In this document: piece by piece, positions 24,116 through 36,094 of the stretch
How the letters are laid out: every line of letters starts with the position of its first letter
How positions within the stretch are numbered: position 1 is the first letter of the stretch
Origin: Epiperipatus broadwayi
Taxonomy: Eukaryota; Onychophora; Udeonychophora; Euonychophora; Peripatidae
Length of the DNA: 64,000 nucleotides
Direction of reading: 5' to 3'
Assembly (NCBI GenBank): GCA_028023455.1
Contig: JAQFVV010012418.1
Span: 6,383,244-6,447,243 of the forward strand
Position numbers and translations under genes: made by a program
Notes under the pieces: model-generated
What the model was told of the DNA's origin: nothing
Databases searched by the model: none
What the model saw: only the letters and a program-made list of their open reading frames with translations

Positions 24116-24654
24116 GCTCTTAATTGATAAGTGTGGTAAGAAAAAATATTTAAAATCTCTGTCCAGAACATTCCTATCTCCAGACCAATTGATTGCAAGC
24201 TTATGGCTCACCTCAGTGAAGAGCTAAAATATTCAGATACTAGACCTAAAATATCAACTCAAAACCCAGCACTTATTTCATACATAATATTTAAGTAGAA
24301 ACTCTGAAGTTTTCGGACATGAAAATGTCTTTTACTCCAGCTATCTAACTTAAATAGCTATATGGGACTGAACCAGATTCAGATCTACGATATATTAATA
24401 GCCTCAGCATAGCCAACGCATTAAAGATAATATATAATAATCAAAAAAGCATGTCTGAAAACTATAGTTTCTACTTAAATATTATGTGTGAAATAAGTGC
24501 TGGGTTTGGAGGTGATATTTTAGATCTAGTGTCTGAATATTTTAGTTCTTCATTGAGGTGAGCCATAAGCTCGAAACCAATTGCTCTGGAGATAGGAATA
24601 TTCTGGATAGAGATTTTAAATATTTTCTCTTACCGGCACTTATCAATTAAGAGC
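24116..24654. mobile_element. 539-bp palindromic element (long inverted repeat, about 205-bp arms)
   Basis: Arms start gctcttaattgataagtg (24116) and end with its exact reverse complement (24637-24654). The two arms match for about 205 bases with scattered differences, around a unique centre of about 120 bases (24330-24450). It is a foldback or miniature inverted-repeat element; no clear target duplication is visible. It has no coding capacity. Confidence 0.8.
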
Positions 24655-25149
24655 TTATTTGAGATATTGGTACACTCTCTGTATTACATTTTTGTAAATA
24701 CAAGCTTATAAAAGTAATGTTACGTTACATATGACTTGCTTTTTTGATTATTAATGTCTTTAAATACTGAAAACTATACAAAACCATTATTGTAGATAAA
24801 GCATTAATTATTTCAAAATTAATGTTATTTTTTCTAAATTAATTTTTTTTTTGCCATAGCTTATGACAAAATTAATTTGTTGTTTGATTAACAAAAAGTT
24901 TATTATAAATTGAAGTCTAATTTTCACATTAAAAACATCCTAACTACAGAATGAATTGCAGAAAGCTATTGCCCAGCTATCCCAATTTCTATTTACTTTA
25001 AATATATTTTTTTAAAAGTTTTACTATATATTATCATTTTTTTAGGTTGATGTACATACGAGTGGGTATCTTTAAGTAATAGATGTATAAATTATTAGAT
25101 TAAAAATGGCATCACTTCAAAATATATACTGCAATTACAAACAAGTACT

Positions 25150-25440
25150 AATATATAAGGGATTCAAACTCAGACTTTTACACGACCCTCAACTCTCCAT
25201 ATCATCTCATATTGCTGACCCACCTGATCACACATGTTGAAAAGATAAATAATCACTAATATACGCATTTCGTGCTAAACCAGTATTCATCAGTTGGTCC
25301 AGATTACCATCTCTTCACATATATACAATCAGTGCTCAGTTTTATATTAAGATAGCCAATCTTCATAATTTAATGGACAGGCTTCAAACTACTCCAACTC
25401 ACAACTTTTCAGCCGTCCATTTCATTCAAATCTGATGATA
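25150..25440 (-). mobile_element. SINE or Penelope-related element with decayed hammerhead ribozyme and tRNA-like B box
   Basis: Reading the minus strand, a block from 25440 leads into a hammerhead core at 25307-25249 (see separate entry). It is followed by a tRNA-like stretch with GGGTCGTGTAAAAG and a good Pol III B box, GAGTTTGAATCCC (about 25154-25170 on the plus strand). The combination of hammerhead and tRNA-like parts is known from Penelope-like retroelements and their derivative SINEs. Penelope coding fragments lie 1.3 kb away. Confidence 0.55.
25249..25307 (-). ncRNA. Decayed hammerhead ribozyme motif (type I, Penelope/retrozyme-like)
   Basis: The minus strand carries the invariant core CTGATGA (25287-25293) and GAAA (25268-25271). 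Between them stem II would be ATACT/AGCAC with loop GGTTT; the only two mispairs are A.C, each one G-to-A transition from a perfect five-pair helix. Outer sequences TAATC upstream and GATTA downstream (25251-25255) pair as stem I, with a second short match (CCAA against TTAG) next to the core. The GAAA is followed by TGCGTATATTAG, consistent with the very short stem III and a UA-type cleavage site of Penelope-type hammerheads. Self-cleavage in the present state is doubtful because of the stem II mismatches. Confidence 0.55.
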
Positions 25441-26704
25441 GAACTAGTGCTAATTATATTAGCAGATTTTTATTTTTTTAGTATTTCTTTCTAAATATTT
25501 TTTCTCACAATTAACATTAATTTTTTAAGAATTTTTTTAAAACAAAAATTAGTTTTTATATTTATTCATTTTTTTATATGTTTACTAGCACTTCATAATC
25601 TCAACTTTAAAAAATCAATTACTTTTAATATTTTGAACAATTTTGCATTGATACATTTAAAATTTAAAAAAAAAATGAAAATTTCGATTAAAAAGCATGT
25701 ATAATTTAAAAAAAAAAAAGCATGTAAAAGATTACCTATATTTTATTGGCTTTTTATTTTAGATATATTACATAATAAAATTGTTAATAATTATTTTAAA
25801 TTATATCATTTAAAATAAAAGAAACATTTCTTTCTTATGAGCATAAAGTTACTAATGTAACGATATTATCATTGAAATAAAATTAAACATGAATTTTATT
25901 TGCAGGCAGTGTTATCTCTAATTATTATTATTTTTGCTATAATATTTAAAAGCATTTGGAGATATAAATATCTGATAAAGAATTAATTACTCATTTATTC
26001 AGTGTGTATAGTATATATCAAAATTATGATTTAAATTATACTAATCATTATATATTCAAAGTTTATTGATAATCACTTCTGAAGTATATATATTTTTCAG
26101 CTATACACTTAGAGACTCTTCAGGTATTCTGGAATTTAATATCAAAAATGAAATATTTATATATGATGATACATAAAGCAAGTTAATTCCAGAATTTTTT
26201 TTTTAGTTAAGGGAGTATGAATAATTTTCAAACACATCATTCTTGAAATACACTATGTAATATTTTCTAAAAAAGATCGCAGGTAAATTATATATATATA
26301 TGTTAGCATCTTTATATAGTGTAGAATTTCTGATATTAATCTCCAGGAATCTATTTGTACAGTAAAATACATATTAAACAAAAATTAGTGCTGGTAATTT
26401 TGAATTATTGGTGATTTGTGTGATCTAAATTATATGTTTGATTTTATATAATATCCATCATATAGAATGATTTAATGTTCAGTTATTAGATATGTGTTAA
26501 TATGGTATTAAATTCTGCCTTTTTATAAATAAAAAAACTATTCCTTGTTTTACTATTTAATTTATATAATGATTTTCAAGGTATGTGAGTTTAATTTGTG
26601 TATATATATTGTAGTATTATTTCTGGGAACTTCGTGTAATAAAAATGTAATAGATAAATAGCTGACATTTCACTACAATAATAAATCATTTTTTCTGAGC
26701 TTCT

Positions 26705-26985
26705 TCTTTATTAGATTATAAGAATGTGTGTGGTGAGATTTAAAATCTTTTTTTTGTTGTTGTTGTTATTTTCTCTTCATTTTTAAATTCTATTGGTTGA
26801 GAAGTTTTAAAAAATATTTTATCCTCTAATAACTTTTTCCAAATATTGTTAATTTTCTTTAATTCACACTGTTCATTTATACTCTTAGGCCTTTTAAAAA
26901 TCTCTACAGCTTCTCTTAGCAGTCTCTTGTCATATTGTTCAATTCACTTTTATTTATTTTTTGCCAGAATATATGTTTGTCATGT
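26705..26985 (-). pseudogene. Penelope-like element, C-terminal fragment (left arm of inverted pair)
   Basis: The minus strand translates to EQYDKRLLREAVEIFKRPKS then INEQCELKKINNIWKKLLED, followed by FFKTSQPIEFKNEEKI. The 'R..REA.EI..' helix after a GIY-YIG-type domain is characteristic of the C-terminus of Penelope-like reverse transcriptase/endonuclease proteins. The fragment is the mirror of 27115-27432. Family assignment is by motif memory. Confidence 0.5.
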
Positions 26986-27114
26986 GTTGTAAACTAATGA
27001 AGTATTTCCACACCCTAATGATAAAATTCCTTTGAAATCTCATGGTATATATAAAATTTCATGTGGAGTTTGTCTATATATGCAGAATAAACATAAGAAG
27101 AAAAAAAACACATT

Positions 27115-27432
27115 TTGGCAATTAGAGAAAAATATTCATCAGCCATTTATTCACACATTATATTAACAAACCATGACATTAATTTTAATAAAGCATATAT
27201 TCTGGCAAAAATTGAACAATATGATCAGAGGCTGCTAAGGGAAACTATAAAAAATTTTATAAGACCGAAGAGCATAAATGAAAAGTGTGAATTAAAGAAA
27301 ATTAACAATATTTGAAAAAAGCTATTGGAGGATAAAATATTTTTTAAAATTTCTCAACCAATAGAATTTAAAAATGAGGAGAAAATAACAAAAGAAAAAA
27401 CTAATTTTAAATCTCACCACTCACATTCTTAA
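27115..27432 (+). pseudogene. Penelope-like element, C-terminal fragment (right arm of inverted pair)
   Basis: An open stretch of 66 codons (27115-27315) reads HDINFNKAYILAKIEQYDQR then LLRETIKNFIRPKSINEKCE and ends at a stop where the left arm has Trp (NNIWKK). Downstream nucleotides continue to match the left arm to 27432. The pair is head to head, with C-termini pointing outward across a 120-bp centre. It is a dead fragment. Confidence 0.5.
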
Positions 27433-29559
27433 GATTTAAGAAACGAGAGAAAAGTACTTGTTATTGTATTGAAATATTAGCTATTTAATTATTATATTTT
27501 TATTACATGGAAACTCCCAGAAGTAATATAACATCATCTATCCATGAGAATATTAGAATTAATACATATATAAACAATCATAACATTTGATACAGAGTAA
27601 AAGTACTTTCAAATTAAAAAAATTGCCAAGGAGTCTTTCAAGACTTTCATATCATATTTGGGGTTTATAATTAAAATAATATTAGCCAAAAGATATTCAA
27701 TTTTGATGTAATTGACTATTATTCTAGTAGTAATTGATGACATAACTTCAATTATATATTAACCATTCTTCATGGAAGCTGGGAGTTCAAAAACTTTGAT
27801 ACAGAGTAAAATGCAGATTCAGTTTTATACTGTAAACATTAATTTGGTTATTATTCAGGTGATCATATTATTGTGACTTAGCATAGGTGTAGAGTATTAT
27901 GAAATCATGAGCTAAAGGTTCCTGAATTTATTCTCAACTTGACATTTTTGAAGCACAAAATATCACAAGAACTCTCAAAAAATTAATTATTTGATTATAC
28001 AAGTGTTTAGCCCCTCCCCCCCAAATATATAGATTAAAATCAATCTTATTAACCATCCAATTGTCAGCAATAAATAGATATCTATTATTAGCTAGGTGGT
28101 AAAGTTTTCAGGTTAATCTGTGTTGATTAAATATATGTCAGGACACTAACTGTACAAATAAAAAAAAATAGAACAGCAATATGATGTGTCCTTTACTATT
28201 ACAAAAGAGGTTATATATTATACTAACAATTAAATTCTACCAAATAATGCCAAATGCCATCGCACACATTAATATATTTATGCACATATAGGTATACAAT
28301 TCATTTTAGAAAGTTTTAAGCCAACAAATATATCTTAGAAACTATCACTTTTCTAAGAATAAAAGTTGTACATATTTTTTTTTATTTCCAAACTTACTAA
28401 TCTAAGCAGTCACGTGAACATATTAAGTGATAAAACCTTGCTGTTATTTAATAATTCCTCATAAAAATCTTTAAGTTTTTATTTTCTCAGGCATTCTTAA
28501 CATTGGACCTGATATTATAATATAAATGTTAACACAATAATTAAATGTAAATGGATTAGACTTTAATATGATGGTGGTGTATCATTTTTCAACATTTAAT
28601 TTGGGATTAAAAACTTATTATTTTTTTTCTAAGACACTTCATAGTTATTTTTTTATTGAGGCTATAGACAATTTTTTTTGAAGTGGATTAAATATATATC
28701 TTTCTGATTGTGGTTAGATGAATGAATGTTATTACGAGATGATTGCATTGCTATTATCTAATGTTAAAGTTTGTGCTGATGATCAATGTATAATTTTCAA
28801 CTGCAGTTTGATTTTGATTATATTCTAACAAAATATATATCCATTACGATTGTGACAGGCAATGAAAATATAGCCTTCATTTAAGATTATATAAATCATC
28901 AAATAATAGAACAATTAGTGACAAAAACATAATGCCATGGTCAAAGGTTTTTGATCTACCTGCAATCATTTAGTAATTTTATTTCATAATCTTCAAATTT
29001 AATCTATTTTAAATAAAGATAAATTACATAAATTGAAAGAATAAATAATGTCATGAAATTATAAGAAAGTTGAAAAAAAAAAAAACAATTTAAAAATTAG
29101 CTCACTTATTTTATTATAATGAAATAAACATTGGAAGTATACATTTAGGAGATTATTACAAATGAAAATAAACAAAAATATCATAAAGGCAAGGCAATAT
29201 TAGCTATTTAATTTTCTGGAAGTTATCAATGCATGTAATTGAAATCTATATCATAACAATTTTTTTTTTAAAAAAAAAATAAGTTGATTTATAATATAAA
29301 TGTACAAAATGATTTAGAATAGACCAATTTTTTTTAAAATTATCATGAAATATTTTAATTTAGGAAGTGAAAATCATCTGAAAAATACAAATATAAGAAT
29401 AAAATTGGATATGGATATAGAAATAAAATTCAGAAATTTGGAAAAAAAAGAAAAATTTACATTATGAATTTTATTATTTTTTAAATCTTCAAAAATAAAA
29501 TGGGTATAAAAGCATTAATATAAAAGATTTGAAACAAAAGCAAACAATAATATATATTA
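27433..29559. other. No gene seen
   Basis: AT-rich, low complexity; a T10A10 junction occurs at 29260-29279. Confidence 0.5.
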
Positions 29560-29740
29560 TAATGGTCAGGGTGATATTGATAGTTTGAGTCTTACTGTAT
29601 CTGCCATACAGGGCACCACCAGGCCATTCGAACCTCGAAAATTTATACAGTAGGCAGATAGGTATTGTTAAGATCCAACTTTATTTTATATTGACCGTTA
29701 GTCCAAGCCACTAGCTCAAGGAGACACAGATTTAATATAA
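29560..29740 (-). mobile_element. Probable tRNA-derived SINE
   Basis: The minus strand has an excellent Pol III B box, GAGGTTCGAATGGC (around 29620-29636), and an A-box-like TGAGCTAGTGGCTTGG about 80 bases upstream. That spacing is longer than in a tRNA, so the region is SINE-like rather than a tRNA gene. The patch is GC-richer than its surroundings. Confidence 0.4.
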
Positions 29741-29911
29741 AACTGCTTAAAAACATTTTTAATATTAAAAAAAATAAGCCACTGCCAGTAATAACATAAA
29801 AACATTTATTAATGCACATATATAAATATTTAAAATTGAGGAATAAAATTTATCTTGTTTAGATTTTAATATTAATTTTAAATTTAAATTATTTGGAGTA
29901 AGTCCGCACAG

Positions 29912-29969
29912 ATGGACATTTTAATAATATTTTTTACTTAATGGACATTTTAATAATATTTTTTACTTA
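29912..29969. repeat. 29-bp exact tandem duplication
   Basis: atggacattttaataatatt plus ttttactta occurs twice in a row at 29912 and 29941. Confidence 0.95.
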
Positions 29970-30965
29970 AGAATGTTGCGTGTAGATAGGTTACATAGAT
30001 TACTCAGTTAAAAACTTTTCAAAACATTTCATTCAATCTCAGACTAAAATTTCGCAGCCAACCTAACATCTGCTTCCTGATATAGATGCAACCAATGCAA
30101 TATGAAGATGCTAGCATAAATCCATGCTGATAGGAATGTGCATCTGACAGCGTGATATTATTTGAAGGACATGATCCTCATCCAGTACAGGAATGTGCAT
30201 CTGTTTGGTGAAGGAATCATGTCTATAAATAATTAAAGAGAAATGCTACACATGGGGAGAGCGGTCTATCTGCTGACTTATAGTCCCTATCCATAGAGCT
30301 TTTTAAAAAGGGTCAATGTCGCAGGAAATACATCTGCATACATTACAATGCAATGACTACATCTTTGGGTCATGCATTCAATTGGCCTTTGCCATGTATG
30401 CTAAACACACTTCACATTACATTGATATAAACACCCATATATCCCTCCACCAGCATAGACCTAACTATGAAACAAATAGCCTGAAATTAAACCCATTCAA
30501 AATAGACACAAACGATTAAAATATAAAGTGATTGATGGAATTGCAGATGGAAATTTACAATAAACCCAATGGCACTCATCATAAGGTGCCACATTGACAA
30601 CAATAACTTAAAAAAAATATAGGAATAAATATGTTTGGACACTCAGCATGAGGTGTCATATTTATATTTTGATTATATGAAAATCAAAAAAAAACAACTA
30701 AACATTAATGAATCTATGCAGCTATCTACACCCAACTTAAATTTAATATATTTTAGTTGACATATAGAAATAAATAACCTAGTTAAATACAAACATAAAT
30801 AAATAAAAATGGAAATGATTGAAATAGCAAACTTAAATAAAAATAAGTTCATTCTTGGTCAGATAAGAGTCCATTTATTTATATTACTTTTTTTTTTTAC
30901 GGGATTGACTACTTATTGAAGATATATTTATTTAAAAGAAAGTTCAATTGGTAAAAGTTTATACT

Positions 30966-31091
30966 TTACAGATTCTGCAGATTTAGAGGTCCATCTTCAT
31001 GATCACTTACATAGATTGTTTGTCCTTTTTTTAAAATGAAGCCACTACTTGCCATTCCTTTTGGTCCATAACTGTCATCGGGAGGTCTCAG
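30966..31091 (-). CDS. Exon-like segment of an unrecognised minus-strand gene (candidate exon E4)
   Basis: The minus strand has an acceptor-like gacaaccag at 31092-31100, then 41 codons and a stop: LRPPDDSYGPKGMASSGFIL then KKGQTIYVSDHEDGPLNLQN and L. A consensus donor GTAAGT also occurs inside (after TIY, exon end 31011), so either a 126-base terminal exon or an 81-base internal exon is possible. The polar, balanced composition is unlike chance translation in this AT-rich DNA. No family was recognised. It lies downstream of three other splice-flanked segments on the same strand (see 32683, 33626, 34936), but its phase fits the exon at 32683-32835 only if the acceptor is the nearby gctgag. 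Confidence 0.3.
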   Translation of the reverse strand: MRPPDDSYGPKGMASSGFILKKGQTIYVSDHEDGPLNLQNL

Positions 31092-31586
31092 CTGGTTGTC
31101 AAGAAATTAAATCTATTGCAAGACTCCTATATCGTGGAGTCTGCAATACAGCTACAGCTCATATATAGCTTAATAGTCAGCATCTAAGACAACAACAATT
31201 ATTCATGAATTCAAATATTTTGGCTTTTATATTTTTATTAGCCTCTTATCATTATTTTCCCAGATTGATGGAACATGATGTCACAGACTCTGTTTCATTT
31301 ATGATCTGCACTGTGGCTTGTGCTTGCATTGGTCATTTAATTTTTTTTATTCTCTTATCTGACCTTTTTAATTATTTAAGTGCTCCAAGGGCTAGTTTGC
31401 TTTAAAACAATCATTTAGTTAATAAAACAAGCATTTCCATTTTCTAAGATTATAGAAATCAACATTATTTCTATTTTAAAAATATCAATCTTTATATATT
31501 TACTTTTTTTTTTTTTTTACAAAAAAAAACTTTTAAATACTTTTTTTTTTTTAAAAAAAAAGTTTTAAAGTTTTCCATCTGTGCGC

Positions 31587-31662
31587 TATCTGTTACCTGT
31601 TACTGTTATCTAATACCTGTTACTGTTATCTGTTACCTGTTATCTGTTACCTGTTACTGTTA
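31587..31662. repeat. Short minisatellite of tgttacctgttactgttatc units
   Basis: Imperfect tandem repeats of ctgttacctgttactgttat with internal deletions. Confidence 0.85.
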
Positions 31663-32682
31663 ATTTTGGCTTTTAGTTTAAAAAAAAAAACAATTTTATT
31701 TGAGATTTTGCCCTTTTATTTTAGTTTTAAAATAATGTAATGGCATATGTATACTGTTACAATATATTGAGACTATAGTAGATTTACTATAGGAAGTTAT
31801 CACAGACTAGTGAGTCAAAAGTACTCAAGAAAGGCAATAATGATGAGTTGTTTTTAACATTCAAATAAGACTCCAAATTAAAGATCAATCAATAAATAAT
31901 ACTATATTTTACTAAAAGATCAATATATGCAGATGAGAGAGAATATGAAAATAATTTAAAATAATTCATTTAAGAATAGTGAATTTGGAATTATATAAAA
32001 TAATATATGTCTAATGATAACAGAATATAACAGAAAAATAATAAGCAAATTTATAGAAAAAATAAGTCTTAGAGATATAAAATATCTTATTTGGGGAAAA
32101 AATATTACTTCAACAATAAGAAGATACTGACCTTGTAGTAGAAGCAGGAATAGTATGAAATGTATAAAAGAATTCTCTAAAACAGTCTGTCCAGCATACA
32201 CCTAATATCCTTTAGCATTGTTGATATACTACAGCTGTCCCATCATATGCAGATCAATTATTAATATTAGTTCATGGAGAGCAGAAATTCTTGTTAAATA
32301 AACAATTGGCAGGGCAGATAACAGTAACAAATACTAGACAAACCTAACAACAACAATATTTATTAACAAAATAAAACAAAAAATAAATAGTTTACATTAA
32401 TGAATGGGTTTGACCTATATAGTTAGGCCAATCAGATATTAAAATTGAGTATAACTTTTTTTAAAGAGGTAGTTAATGTATTTGACTGTTGATTGATCTT
32501 ATTATCCCCTTTATTCTTCCCTCAAATTATTTTTAGTTTATTGAAATAATTTACTACAACCAAACTTACATATACTTGATACTTTCAGATGTATGCACAT
32601 ACCTTTGCAACCACATTAATCTAGAATTAAACATTGGTAGACTTTATTACTAGACAAGCTCCCAATTGCTGAATTTACTTAC

Positions 32683-32835
32683 AAAGCTCTATATTGTGCT
32701 AGATCCAGGTCACTAGAGGAATCGTAATGAACATTAATAAATGGGTCCACCAGTATCATATTAAATAAAAGTAAAAATGCATATAAAGACATTGAAAGCT
32801 TTACTATACTTAACTCAGTGCAAAAGTAATAAGGA
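32683..32835 (-). CDS. Exon-like segment of an unrecognised membrane protein (candidate exon E3)
   Basis: The minus strand has an acceptor tttgcag, then one base plus 50 codons plus two bases, then a perfect donor GTAAGT. The peptide is PYYFCTELSIVKLSMSLYAF then LLLFNMILVDPFINVHYDSS and SDLDLAQYRA, one membrane helix followed by a polar loop. Its 5' phase (one base) fits the 3' phase of the segment at 33626-33708 (two bases), giving a His codon. I do not recognise the protein. Confidence 0.35.
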
Positions 32836-33625
32836 CTGCAAATTTCAAGGCTAAATAAACAGTTTAAAACAGATAAAAATATATAAATGAGCATGGGCAG
32901 AAACTTTGTTGAACCCAATGCTAAACTGAAATTCACCTATATCTAGAAGTAAGTATAGAAATAAATAGAGGGCCAAATATATAAATAAACCAATCTGTTG
33001 TATATATAATGAGATCATTTATATGCAAGCACACATACAAGTGGAACAATTTTTTTTTCTTTCAGCCATGTATAAATTAAATACAAGAAAAAATTGTCAT
33101 TACTTTAAATGGTTTAATGCCTATATAAAAATTATTATACACATTTATACATGTCAAGTAAGAAATGAATATGTCAAGTTCTAAAGCAATATTAATTAAA
33201 ACATGTATTTAAAAATATTAATCCAGATTTTCTTTTTAATCTAATTTATGATTTTTTTTCTTTTTTTTTATAAAGTCCTAAAGAGAATTTATATGCTTAA
33301 AACAATGATGAAATTAAAAGGAGGGGAGGGGGGAATCTAACTGAGCTTTTAAATAACTCTGTTAACTTTAAAAGACAAAAAATAATTCTAGAAAAGCATT
33401 GCATTTTATTAAATTTAATTCTCAACTGTCAAAAAATTAGAGAGTTTAGCTAAACATACTCAAATGACTATAATATAGCACATCTATGAAACAATAAAAT
33501 TAATAAAACAAATATAAAATTATATATAAAACTGAAATATACAATATTACCCCTTAATAAGGATAGAAGTATCAAACTACAAATTGCTAAAACAAAAATT
33601 ACATACACTCTTATGCCTCACTTAC

Positions 33626-33708
33626 TGGTTTACTATTACATCCACAGACAGTTCATGTAAAGATTTTACCTTCAGTCCATAGTGATTTGGGAATAGGGCT
33701 ATTACTTT
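33626..33708 (-). CDS. Exon-like segment (candidate exon E2)
   Basis: The minus strand has acceptor ctgaacag, 27 codons plus two bases, and perfect donor GTAAGT. The peptide is KVIALFPNHYGLKVKSLHEL then SVDVIVN. Its phases match the neighbours on both sides (phase 0 in, two bases out). The family is not recognised; taken alone it is short enough to be chance. Confidence 0.3.
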
Positions 33709-34719
33709 CTGTTCAGTTTATATATATAGTGTTTATGTATTCTTGGAATGTTAATACAATTTAAGGAGTCTTTTTTTTTGTTTCATGGTTGATGAGAAGG
33801 GCTTTGCTATGATAGGCTTTAGGATGTCAACAGTTGGATGATTTAAGAAGTCAATTGGCAGGAAAATTTAACATGTTTATTATAGATTCATGTTGGAGAG
33901 TGGAGTTTAACATTTAGCTGCTTTAGTAGCACATTATTGAGATGGGCACCTATAACATGCCAGGATCCAAATACAAAAGATCAGCAGACACTGTAGAATA
34001 CCTTAAATAGAATTAATTAAAGTAATTGTAAATAAAATCTAATGAAGTAATCAGTCTCATTAAGCAGAATCTAATGAAGTTGGAAGACTAATTAAATAAA
34101 TTTTAGGTGGTCTTTTATATAGACCTACCACTCATTGTTCAACCCATTTAGGAATTTAAAGAATCTCCCTAATCGGCAAACCAGTGATTAAAATATTTTA
34201 CTTAGATAAGCCAGCATTTTAATTAATTAAGAAATTCCAAATTAATTAGATTAATTAAAAATTTCCTGACCACAATACTTTATAAAAATAAAATTATATT
34301 TTTGTTAAACTCTTCATTAGAATGAATTAATTAGAGTCGATAAAGAGAAATTTTAGAATTAAGTATTATTTCTGGCATATATAAAACTATTTTATAGAAA
34401 AGATAATAAAATTGGTTACAAAGTTCATTTTTTTTTAAAAAAAATTGTTGCATTGAAAAGGACAGCTGCTTTTAAGATATTTTTACTATTAGTGTGTATG
34501 ATTATATACATAATACTGTACTCACCAAAAACACAACTTAAACAATTAAAAAAATCCAAAACTTTAATTAAAATTAAGTTTGCTTAGCCTGAAATTAAAA
34601 TTGAGATAGGCGAAGCATCTCAATACATATAACATTAGGTGCCCATACAGCATTTGCACAGCCATATACTTTTCACAAAAAATTAAAAAGTAAATATATA
34701 TATATATTTTAAAAACATT

Positions 34720-35430
34720 AAAATAATCATTCAAAGATGAAGTAAAAAACAAAGATTTTATTTTAATTTATTCAGCAAATAAACCTGAAAATAATATGTA
34801 TAGTGATCAAACACATATTAAAAATAAACTATTTTCAATAAATATGATCATTGTAAATATTTTTGCAAAAAATTAAATTATATATATATTACCAACAAGT
34901 GCAAACATAATTACATAATAAATAAATTACTGTACAAACCAATCTTTGGGTCGAATATAAATAATAACAAGCATAACAATATTTTCCACAAGAAAGTTAC
35001 TGATAGCAATAAATCCATGGTAAATTAAAATCCAAAAAGATGTCTGTCTCTGAAAAAGAAAAAAAATGTGAATATTATAAAAGCAACACAGATTAAAAAA
35101 TATATCTGGATAAAAAGCTACATGAAGTTAAATCATAAAGCACACATACTTTTGAACAAGGTGGGAATAATGTATTTAGTCAACAAACTAATACATGTAA
35201 TGATTAAAAAACATATTTTCAATAAATGTGACCAATGAAAATATTCTATAAAAAATGAATTATGATGAGTATCAATTTAATTCTATATTATGTTAAATTA
35301 CAAAATTAATCTATATATTAATATAAATAGGGATTTAACAAACACAACCATATTATAGGTAAACTATGTATTCTATAAGAAATCAGCAGTGATAAATTCA
35401 TGACAGACTGAAATCCAAAAAGAAATCAAA
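34720..35430. repeat. Tandem duplication of about 380 bp, second copy decayed
   Basis: 34720-35049 and about 35190-35430 share tattttcaataaat, a tat-ga-ca-tg-aaatatt block and the tccaaaaaga end. The first copy holds candidate exon E1. In the second the same frame keeps FWIS, CHEFI and DFL but has stops, so it is a dead exon copy. Confidence 0.5.
34936..35049 (-). CDS. Exon-like segment of an unrecognised membrane protein (candidate exon E1)
   Basis: The minus strand has a strong acceptor (tttttttctttttcag), then 38 codons in phase 0: RQTSFWILIYHGFIAISNFL then VENIVMLVIIYIRPKDWF, with a weak donor GTACAG. It looks like a transmembrane helix ending in a basic, Trp-containing loop. The 'YH ... 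EN' arrangement is loosely like XK-related membrane proteins, but the match is too weak to name it. A decayed copy of this exon and its flanks lies at 35300-35430 in the same orientation. Confidence 0.35.
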
Positions 35431-36094
35431 TTTAAAAATGTGTATGCCATAAAATTTGTTACAGAATGTTTGTGTTTATCACCTTAACAGTTATTTTTTT
35501 AATAATTCTGTGTTGATTTGATCATTAATATATTATATTTTGCTTTATTATTTTTGTGTTTTTTTTTTTAAAAAATATCAATTACCTTATGTTTGACACA
35601 TTGGTATTTGTATGAAGGCTCCATCAATAGTTAAAGTATACACCCTACTAGCATCAAAATAATACAAAATAACATGTGGTATCAATATCAACTGAAATAT
35701 TCAGATGGAAAAGTGAGATATATAATTAAATCTATAAAAAATAAAATACAATAATGATATAATGACGTGAGAGCTATAAAACCTTCAACCTTCAGAAAAA
35801 AGCACTTTAAACATGCTTATGTAACAGTCAATCAGATGTAATAATGACTGCACATGAGACTCTTAATTCTAAAACACAAGTCAGAACTATAAGAAAAAGA
35901 TGGAACCCACCTTCTTCTATGCCTAAATTTATATATAAATAAGTTAGACTCAGGAATTTGTGCTTGCATCTAGCTTTAGCTTTCATGTTATTACCATATT
36001 AACTGCTTGGTTTAATAAATTTGATATATTTAATAATGATATAAGAATTATGAAAAACAAGATTATCATTATTAATATTATTGATCATTTTCAA

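Noticed and set aside
30316-30519. 67-codon open frame on the plus strand
   Set aside because: No splice signals, no recognised domain, and composition as expected by chance in a slightly GC-richer patch.
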